17,648 nucleotides of DNA, from positions 1-17,648 of the forward strand of contig DATKMG010000409.1 in NCBI GenBank assembly GCA_035541995.1. The letters run 5' to 3'. Source of the stretch: DATKMG01 sp035541995. GTDB lineage: Bacteria > Acidobacteriota > Terriglobia > Versatilivoradales > Versatilivoraceae. The notes beneath the pieces are model-generated. The model was given only the letters and a program-made list of their open reading frames with translations. It was not told the DNA's origin and made no database searches. This document shows positions 1 through 5,719 of the stretch, piece by piece. The position numbers were made by a program, and so were the translations under genes. The first letter of the stretch is position 1. Each line of letters starts with the position of its first letter.

Positions 1-181
1 GGCGTGAATTCTCCCCACCATCGATCGATCTTTCGGAGGACTTGAAAATTGAAGACAACGCAAAATTCCCGGAGTTTGGGTTAAGGCTGCGACCCCTGAC
101 GGAGTCGATCGTGAATACCGCGTCTTTCCGGGGGTATCGCAGCGACCAGCGTCGCCGCTCGATCCTCGGCTAATAACTTGT

Positions 182-194
182 ATCCCGACGGGAT
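182..194. repeat. Short palindrome ATCCCGACGGGAT upstream of the TMTC-like gene
   Basis: This 13-base near-perfect palindrome has arms ATCCCG/CGGGAT around a central base. It sits in a non-coding-looking stretch of about 240 bases. The surrounding sequence resembles the dispersed palindromic intergenic repeats common in Acidobacteriota and related phyla; that is recognition from memory. It matters because in-frame upstream starts of the next gene (TTG at 178, ATG at 193) would lie inside it, which favours the ATG at 244. Nothing else recognisable was seen in bases 1-243. Confidence 0.4.
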
Positions 195-243
195 GACATT
201 AGACCAGAACTGGCGCGTCAGGGCCCCGACATTGATCAAACAC

Positions 244-2064
244 ATGACTCGTGAAAAATCCGAAAAATCATCCCGCGCTCTTCGCCCTGGTAAATCGGGT
301 CGCGCTACTAGCAATCCTTCGCTGCACCGGCGGTTCTGGATCCTTGCCGGCCTTTTGGTGGTTGCGAATCTAATCGCGTACTCCGATTCCTTTCACGCGA
401 GCTGGCATTTTGATGACCAGTCCAATATCCTCTCCAATCGTTCTGTTCAAATCAGAGATCTCTCCTGGCAGAGCCTCCATGCGGCATGGTCGTCCAGGAT
501 TGGAGGACGAAGGCCGGTTTCCTACCTGAGCTTTGCGCTCAACTATTACATTTCCCGCTTTGATGTTTTTTCATATCACGTGGTAAATTTCTGCATCCAT
601 GCGATAACCAGTATTCTCGTCTTTTTTTTGCTTTGGCTGCTGGCTGACAGGTGCTCTCCCCTCCGGTCTCCGCAACAGCGACAATCTTTGGCGTTCCTTG
701 CTGCCTGCCTGTGGTCTTTACATCCAATCCAGACCCAATCGGTCACTTATATTGTCCAGAGGATGAATTCGTTGTCGACTTTATTCCTCCTGGCAGCTTT
801 CATCCTTTATGTTCAGCTCCGCTCCGCAAAGCGTTCGGCTGTCAGAATTGTCTACCTGATTTCTTTTCTCACTTGTATTTTGCTTGCCTGTCTCAGCAAA
901 GAAAATGCTTACATTTTGCCGTTGGCCCTGGTCGTCTACGAGTTTTTCTTTGTCTTTCGCTGGGAGTTCTTGAAAGCACGCGCTTGGAAACTCTTCGCAG
1001 TATGTCTCGTCCTGGCAGTACTGTCAGTAGCAGTGCTGTATGGGCCTGGAGCGATTAAAGAGGTGCATCGCAATTACCTGGGGCGGGACTTCACCATGAG
1101 AGAAAGACTGCTGACGGAGGCACGGGTAGTGGTCTTCTACTTTTCACTCCTGATTACTCCTTTCCTGGGTCGCCAGGCGTTGCATCACGAGATCGAAAAG
1201 TCCACCTCGTTGCTCCATCCCTGGACAACGCTCCCTTCTTTTCTTCTGATAGGCGCCGCCATCGTGGCCTCAATCGGATTAAAGAACAGAAGGCCGCTCT
1301 ACGGTTTCCTTGGGCTATGGTACTTTGTTTTCCTTGCCATCGAATCCAGTTTCTGGCCGCTGGAATTGATCTTTGAGCACCGGCTTTACCTGCCTTCCAT
1401 CGGGGTAATGGCAATCCTGGTTTTTTCGGGGGCGGAGCTTTTTCAGTATTCCGCGAGCCATCATCGCCGGATCATTTTCAACATTTTTGTTTTGGGCATC
1501 AGCACTGGATTGGTGTGGCTGACCTTCAATCGCAACAAAGCCTGGGAAGAAAGCTTCACACTCTGGCAGGACAACTTGAGCAAATATCCACGAAGTTACC
1601 GGGCGCAGAATAACTTCGGGGTGGCTTGTATAGAGCGAGGGAATTTACAATTGGCAGAGGTTTCATTTCTTGAGGCAGTTCGTCTCAAGCCTGACTTCGA
1701 CGAAGCCAGATGCAATCTGGCGTTGCTTTTCCTGAACTCCGGGCGAAATGCGGAGGCCCTTAGATGGGCCGAGGAGGTCCATCAGCAAAATCTCCCACCA
1801 TCTGCTTTTTATAATCTGGGAACGGTCTACTCGAAGCTGGGCGATTATCCGAAGGCAATCGATTGCTATCGGAATACATTGGCACGCAACCCTTTCAACG
1901 CTGGAGCCTATTTTAATCTAGGGCTGGCCTGGCTGAAGGTCGGCAATACTGCAATGGCTCGAGAGAGCTTTGAGGGATTTTTGAGAGTCTGGAATGGTGA
2001 TGCAGAGAGTCCTTATGTTCAAGAAGCTAGAAGACAACTGCAGGAGTTGGCGGGCGCCAAATGA
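244..2064 (+). CDS. TMTC-like multi-pass membrane protein with C-terminal TPR repeats (putative GT-C glycosyltransferase)
   Basis: Predicted 606-residue inner-membrane protein. A basic N-terminus is followed by about 11-12 hydrophobic segments (first near residues 30-47), then a soluble C-terminal part from about residue 448 with roughly three TPR units. Signatures of the bacterial TMTC/PMT-like GT-C family are visible: an Asp-Asp pair at about 57-58 in the first external loop (WHFDDQSNIL), RRPVSY near 89, HPIQTQSVTYIVQR near 160-173, the motif LSKENAY, and HRLYLPSIG near the last membrane segments. Family members use lipid-linked sugars to glycosylate exported proteins; that activity is inferred here. 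The start is uncertain. TTG at 178 and ATG at 193 are in frame, but they lie in repeat-like DNA and no start has a good Shine-Dalgarno. It converges with the DUF1573-like gene. Confidence 0.85.
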   Translation: MTREKSEKSSRALRPGKSGRATSNPSLHRRFWILAGLLVVANLIAYSDSFHASWHFDDQSNILSNRSVQIRDLSWQSLHAAWSSRIGGRRPVSYLSFALNYYISRFDVFSYHVVNFCIHAITSILVFFLLWLLADRCSPLRSPQQRQSLAFLAACLWSLHPIQTQSVTYIVQRMNSLSTLFLLAAFILYVQLRSAKRSAVRIVYLISFLTCILLACLSKENAYILPLALVVYEFFFVFRWEFLKARAWKLFAVCLVLAVLSVAVLYGPGAIKEVHRNYLGRDFTMRERLLTEARVVVFYFSLLITPFLGRQALHHEIEKSTSLLHPWTTLPSFLLIGAAIVASIGLKNRRPLYGFLGLWYFVFLAIESSFWPLELIFEHRLYLPSIGVMAILVFSGAELFQYSASHHRRIIFNIFVLGISTGLVWLTFNRNKAWEESFTLWQDNLSKYPRSYRAQNNFGVACIERGNLQLAEVSFLEAVRLKPDFDEARCNLALLFLNSGRNAEALRWAEEVHQQNLPPSAFYNLGTVYSKLGDYPKAIDCYRNTLARNPFNAGAYFNLGLAWLKVGNTAMARESFEGFLRVWNGDAESPYVQEARRQLQELAGAK

Positions 2065-2107
2065 GAGCTTTAGACCACCAAAGCGCCGCGTAGCATGAAA
2101 ATGGCAA

Positions 2108-2179
2108 TGTGGGAACCGCTCTCCGAGCGGCGACTTCATCGGCTGAAGAACAATCGCCGCTCGGAGAGCGGTTCCCACA
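2108..2179. repeat. Perfect 26-base inverted repeat (REPIN-like)
   Basis: Arms at 2108-2133 and 2154-2179 are exact reverse complements over 26 bases, separated by a 20-base loop. Each arm contains its own small palindrome (CCGCTC, 3-base loop, GAGCGG), so the element is two REP-like hairpins in inverted orientation. It lies 44 bases after the TMTC-like stop codon, in the convergent gap. It could block or terminate readthrough from either side, but there is no T-tract, so a classic intrinsic terminator is not supported. Confidence 0.85.
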
Positions 2180-2201
2180 CTTAATTAAAGGTATCCTCGA
2201 A

Positions 2202-2270
2202 AGAGTGCCCCATGACCCATTCAGGTCAGCACGGTCGATGAAAATCGTGGAGGGCCCCGCTTCGTCGGGG
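2202..2270 (+). repeat. Dispersed repeat, family B copy 1, with a GC hairpin
   Basis: The core at 2202-2256 matches the reverse complement of 13805-13860. It includes GTCGATGAAAAT, TGGAGGGCC and an AGAGT start, with scattered mismatches in between. It runs into a hairpin with CCCCG arms (2255-2259, 2266-2270). Together with the perfect inverted repeat before it, it fills the 240-base convergent gap 2065-2304. No gene is seen there. Confidence 0.65.
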
Positions 2271-2304
2271 CGGTTGATTCGCTGGGGTGTCTTTGAGCGC
2301 TGAA

Positions 2305-3114
2305 TTACTGCTTGTTTGCTTTGGCGGCTTCGATGTCTTTGGCGTCGAAGACGGCCCCTCGGATTCGGAGGCGGACCATTTCCTTGATGGGCTGAAACTC
2401 GACAAAGAAGGTTTGATCAAACCCGCGAAACAGGGTGGTGGTATCCAGCTCAATCGCCACTTCCCCTTTTTCCCCGGGCTTGAATTCGGTCTTAGTTGTG
2501 ATGTCCTTCAAGAAGAGAGTCGGGATGTAAACCTTTTCCAATCGAATGGAATCCTTCGACAGGTTGGTAAAAGGGAACTTAATCTGCAGCACCTTTCCCT
2601 TGGCTTGGCTGCCCACGTCAACCAACTCCTTATCGAACTTCACCTCTGCAGGCGGCGCGGTGGAGCCCTTCTTGTTTCGGGCTATCAGCTTATCGTAATA
2701 ATACTCTTTTTGTTTATTGGCGTAAGTCTCAGGCGGATGGCCGGGATCCAGGTACCATTCCCCGGAGTCGAACTTCCAGCGGGACGAATCCGGGACATCA
2801 AACACCTGGGCCATGGCCGGCATCATCATCTTGAGTGTTGTCCCAACGATTGCCGATTTTTCACCCTCCTCAAGCGCAATTGAATTTATGTTGAATCCAA
2901 TGATTTTTGCCTGACCGGCGGAGCTGAAGCTCTTCCTGGAATCCTCCAGGACAAATTGTGCAGCCTTCTCTAATTGTCCCATTTGCACGGCCATGTAGAA
3001 TTGGGTGACTCGATTCCTCAGCTTGTCGCTCTCGGAAGCGTCGGCCAGGGTAGTCGAACTAACGAAACACATGACTAGAAAGTAACCACCAAACCGTATA
3101 GAAATTGATCTCAT
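2305..3114 (-). CDS. Exported protein with a DUF1573-like C-terminal domain
   Basis: 269 residues from the ATG at 3114. An N-terminal signal peptide has its hydrophobic core at about 8-22 and probable cleavage near residues 24-26. Residues 30-125 look like a small alpha/beta domain, possibly NTF2-like (RVTQFYMAVQMGQLEKAAQF, later WKFDSGEWYLDP). Residues 155-255 resemble the DUF1573/Ig-like fold: VKFDKELVDVG, FPFTNLS, then FKPGEKGEVAIELDTT. The Cys-Gly-Cys seen in many DUF1573 proteins is absent. An in-frame ATG at 3243 exists but would put 43 residues through the repeat at 3161-3270 and ahead of the signal peptide, so it is rejected. A weak AAGG lies upstream of the chosen start. Function unknown; the location is probably periplasmic or surface. 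Confidence 0.75.
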   Translation of the reverse strand: MRSISIRFGGYFLVMCFVSSTTLADASESDKLRNRVTQFYMAVQMGQLEKAAQFVLEDSRKSFSSAGQAKIIGFNINSIALEEGEKSAIVGTTLKMMMPAMAQVFDVPDSSRWKFDSGEWYLDPGHPPETYANKQKEYYYDKLIARNKKGSTAPPAEVKFDKELVDVGSQAKGKVLQIKFPFTNLSKDSIRLEKVYIPTLFLKDITTKTEFKPGEKGEVAIELDTTTLFRGFDQTFFVEFQPIKEMVRLRIRGAVFDAKDIEAAKANKQ

Positions 3115-3160
3115 ATTGACCTTATTTAAACTTAGCAAAACGGAGCAAGAAATATCCAAC

Positions 3161-3306
3161 TCCCCCCTTGAAGGAGGAGCTGTGAAGAAATTGGAACTAT
3201 AGGGCGGCTGTGTCAACCGCCAGCTGGTCAGGAAGGCCGACAAGACCGCGTCTCACAGAGACGCCCTACGGGACTGCTGACGTCCTCGGCATTTATTCAC
3301 AGCTCC
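3161..3306 (-). repeat. Dispersed repeat, family A copy 1 (MITE/REP-like)
   Basis: Bases 3161-3270, read on the minus strand, match 16351-16460 in the same order. A 20-base block (minus strand of 3250-3269) and a 14-base block CTATAGTTCCAATT are identical. The copy holds two hairpins: GCGTCTC/GAGACGC at 3248-3264 and GGCGG/CCGCC at 3203-3221. It is bracketed by an 11-base perfect inverted repeat, GGAGCTGTGAA at 3176-3186 and its complement at 3296-3306. It lies upstream of the DUF1573-like gene. Confidence 0.75.
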
Positions 3307-3352
3307 CCTCTCACCAAGGTGGATTTCACAGTGACCCTACATTGGGAACAAC

Positions 3353-3386
3353 AAAAAAAGGGTAGCTGCTGAAACAGCTACCCTTT
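3353..3386 (-). terminator. Rho-independent terminator of the secreted-protein gene
   Basis: On the minus strand a 12-base perfect stem (AAAGGGTAGCTG with CAGCTACCCTTT, 3357-3368 and 3375-3386) with a 6-base loop is followed by a run of seven T (3353-3359 as A on the plus strand). It starts about 20 bases after the stop codon at 3407. This separates the secreted protein's transcript from the DUF1573-like gene. Confidence 0.88.
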
Positions 3387-3406
3387 AAGTTAAGCAAGTG
3401 GTGATA

Positions 3407-5095
3407 CTACTCGCCTAGATCCTCACCAGAATTCTCAACATTCGCGGGCGAGGCCCGACGACCGCCAGTAATGGACGGATCCGGAATCACGAGGGCAAGG
3501 TAGCCTTCCGACAATACGGGAACTGCACTTCCGTACTTGGCGGTAATGAATCCGAAGCCATGACCATACTGGAAGTCGCAGCGGGCAATCACATAGCCGA
3601 TAAAGTTCCCGAACACCGTTCCAATACCACCGGTAGAGGTGTCAGAGAAAGAATCGGCCCAGGTATTGCCGGCTTCTAGGTTGGGCACCGTGTAGGTCAG
3701 AGGTGCTGTTGGAGGCGTCGTTCCAACCGGGAACATCGGCCACCCAAAGAACACGATCTGTCCGGACTGCGGAGCCGCACCATTGGTAACGTCCACGAAT
3801 GGGCCTGCTGTGATATCTCCATCGGCGCTGGTGTTGGCAACTGCCACGCCGCTGTCAAACCCGCCATTCTCCGGACTACTCGCCGCCAGGTACGGCCATA
3901 GTAGATAGGTCACGCACTTGGTCACGGAGAAGAGGTTCCCGGTAATTACAGGTCCTTCAAAAGAGGGTCTGAATTCAGCCGGAGTGTCCCAAGGTGACAC
4001 AAATGGCGTGTCGGTCTCGGAATCCTTCGGGTACAGTTCCACTGAAGTAGTGGCCGTTCCGAACCCGGAGTTGCTGGGTATCTTGATTAGTCCTACTGGT
4101 GGGACAACAGGAGGACCAGCACTACCTTTCGGATTCCCTGTCGGGCTGATGCAAACGTCAAAGGTCTCGGTGATAAGATCAGAGTTCCCTTGGTTGGTGG
4201 TCTTATAATCGTAGATTGCCTCTGTCGTAGTTGAGCCGCTGGTCAACGCCAACCAGGCACCGGGATTGTTGCTTGCATGGACCGTCAACGGCCAGGAGAT
4301 TGTGTCATTGGCTGGCACGTTCTGAAGCTGAATACGAATCTGCGTGTGGTTGGTGGCTCCATAGGTGGGACGTGGACCTACAATAACATTGTCTGTAGAA
4401 GGGACAGTGTTCTCCTCTACAAATGCGCCCGCAAAGCCTTCCTTAATATTGATACAGGCTTCATCGGTGACATGGCAGATCGGATACACAGCAGAGGTAA
4501 ATGTGACTACTAGTCCCGGTTGCGGATAGGCCACAATCACGGTGGACACGTTCACAAAGCTGTGGGAGAAACTGGGATTGGCTGTCAGGTTGGCATTGAC
4601 GGTGGCTGGAGCGGTAATACCCGTTACCCGTCCGCGCACGCCATTAACCTTAATCAAGGCATCAACACTTGGGGTGATGCCGGGAGGAATCGAAATGGTA
4701 ATCGTCCCGGTGCCATTCCCGGGGTTGTTGTTCACTTGAGCAGCAACTCCGAGAGCGACAAAATTCCCAGCGAAGGTGATTGTAATTCCCAACGGGTCTG
4801 CAATCGCGCCGGTCCCTAGGTTGATAGGCCGCGTTCCAGTAAACGCATTGGCAATTGGGACGTTGTAAGTCACGCTGATCGTGCTGGCAACCGACGGTTG
4901 TTGCACGTATGGGGCATTTGCAGCCGTAATACGGACTTCGCCGAGGACCTCAGCGACTCCTGTCTGAACGACATTGGTTGGCGTCGAACTGACGAACCAA
5001 AAATTGGTAGTGGTTTGTGCGTAGGCTGCAATTCCGAATGTCATGATCATCATTGCAGACAACGCAAAGACAACTAATTTGCTTTTTGCTCGCAT
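3407..5095 (-). CDS. Large secreted protein of an Acidobacteriota-associated family
   Basis: 562 residues. A signal peptide with lysine/arginine n-region and hydrophobic core is probably cleaved after Ala-Tyr-Ala (residue 26). The body is Thr/Val/Pro/Gly-rich, with beta-sandwich-like stretches at about 45-200 (SISV-type YNVPIANAF, GTGTITISIPPGI, IKVNGVRGRVTGI) and 200-390. The C-terminal module at about 393-539 carries CVTYLLWPYL, GGFDSGVAVANTS, GYVIARCDFQYGHGFGFIT and GYLALVIPD. I recognise that module from many acidobacterial exported proteins of unknown function. Four Cys residues (207, 214, 394, 506) could pair. The start at 5095 has a good GAGGAG Shine-Dalgarno five bases upstream. The gene follows gspD at 624 bases with its own candidate promoter and terminator, so it is a separate unit. 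Being a T2SS client is inference only. Confidence 0.85.
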   Translation of the reverse strand: MRAKSKLVVFALSAMMIMTFGIAAYAQTTTNFWFVSSTPTNVVQTGVAEVLGEVRITAANAPYVQQPSVASTISVTYNVPIANAFTGTRPINLGTGAIADPLGITITFAGNFVALGVAAQVNNNPGNGTGTITISIPPGITPSVDALIKVNGVRGRVTGITAPATVNANLTANPSFSHSFVNVSTVIVAYPQPGLVVTFTSAVYPICHVTDEACINIKEGFAGAFVEENTVPSTDNVIVGPRPTYGATNHTQIRIQLQNVPANDTISWPLTVHASNNPGAWLALTSGSTTTEAIYDYKTTNQGNSDLITETFDVCISPTGNPKGSAGPPVVPPVGLIKIPSNSGFGTATTSVELYPKDSETDTPFVSPWDTPAEFRPSFEGPVITGNLFSVTKCVTYLLWPYLAASSPENGGFDSGVAVANTSADGDITAGPFVDVTNGAAPQSGQIVFFGWPMFPVGTTPPTAPLTYTVPNLEAGNTWADSFSDTSTGGIGTVFGNFIGYVIARCDFQYGHGFGFITAKYGSAVPVLSEGYLALVIPDPSITGGRRASPANVENSGEDLGE

Positions 5096-5335
5096 TTTCT
5101 CTCCTCACTTAGGATGGTTGTTAAGAGCTACTGTACAACTAACGGTGTGTTCGAGACTACATTGAGCCAGACATCACAACTGCTCTGGGATTGCCACATC
5201 GCTCGGGATGTCTTTGCGATACCTCAATGCTGATTAGCTCATGCTCCATTTCGTCTGGTGTGACATGGAAGATTCTTGACGAAATCGTTATCACAATGAA
5301 TGCCTGTTCCCTCACCTCCTTAGTTAGTATCTTTC

Positions 5336-5387
5336 GTCCGGAGAACGGTTGGAAGCCTGCTGTATCCGCAGCACCGTTCCACCGGAC
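5336..5387 (-). promoter_or_regulatory. Nested hairpin in the leader of the secreted-protein gene
   Basis: Three nested stems share one axis: GTCCGG 5336-5341 with CCGGAC 5382-5387, AACGG 5344-5348 with CCGTT 5374-5378, and TGCTG 5358-5362 with CAGCA 5369-5373 around a 6-base loop. It lies between the candidate promoter and the start codon, so it would be in a 5' leader of about 340 bases. It could be a regulatory leader structure or a REP-type palindrome. It matches no riboswitch class I know. Confidence 0.5.
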
Positions 5388-5444
5388 CGAATCATGACCC
5401 CCAAAATTCGCCTAAGTTATTAATAACACAGTAAAATCGCAGGT

Positions 5445-5473
5445 AAGTTAACACTCTCAAAAAGGGATGTCAA
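5445..5473 (-). promoter_or_regulatory. Candidate sigma70-type promoter of the secreted-protein gene
   Basis: On the minus strand a perfect -35 hexamer TTGACA (5468-5473) is followed after 17 bases by TAACTT (5445-5450) as a weak -10. Transcription would begin near 5438, about 340 bases before the start codon. The -35 and spacing are ideal, but the -10 matches only three of six positions. Confidence 0.45.
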
Positions 5474-5719
5474 TACTTTTTTTCTGCTTTCCCTGTCCAG
5501 CGTTCATTACTTATCTGTTTGCCAAAGCGCGGGTTACTTCCTGCCATCATATCCCGCAAGGAGAGGCCCCTGTGTTGTGTACGCTAGAACTCTCGGCAAA
5601 AGAAACCTGAATCTTTAGGGACAAAATGACCTCTCGCCTCTTCGTTGCAACAAAATCCTTCCAACCAGTATGCCGTTGACGAGAGTTATTTGTATCAAAA
5701 ATGCAAAAAAAAATTCAAT

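Larger units (their letters stand above)
5096..5719. other. 624-base intergenic region between gspD and the secreted-protein gene
   Basis: No convincing gene is present. On the minus strand it holds a candidate promoter (5445-5473), a nested hairpin (5336-5387) and a strong Shine-Dalgarno-like AAGGAG at 5316-5321 directly abutting a GTG that opens a 52-codon frame ending at 5157. The region is AT-richer than the flanking genes. Just after the gspD stop, on the minus strand, is a run of nine T (5704-5712 on the plus strand) without a convincing preceding hairpin. Confidence 0.6.

Noticed and set aside
178..243. Upstream TTG/ATG starts of the TMTC-like gene
   Set aside because: They lie in repeat-like palindromic DNA and have no ribosome site. 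The start at 244 gives a normal basic N-terminus before the first membrane segment, though it is not certain.
2287..2883. 198-codon plus-strand open frame
   Set aside because: Antisense to the DUF1573-like gene, which has a signal peptide and domain motifs.
3115..3243. Longer start of the DUF1573-like gene at 3243
   Set aside because: It would translate the family A repeat and bury the signal peptide 43 residues into the protein.
5157..5412. Pseudogene remnant in the open minus-strand frame upstream of the secreted-protein gene
   Set aside because: The frame has no plausible ATG and its translation matches no family I recognise. Chance openness in a short region is sufficient.
5640..5719. 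Intrinsic terminator after gspD
   Set aside because: There is a T-run on the minus strand but no stable hairpin directly before it; a possible long stem further on lacks a T-tract.
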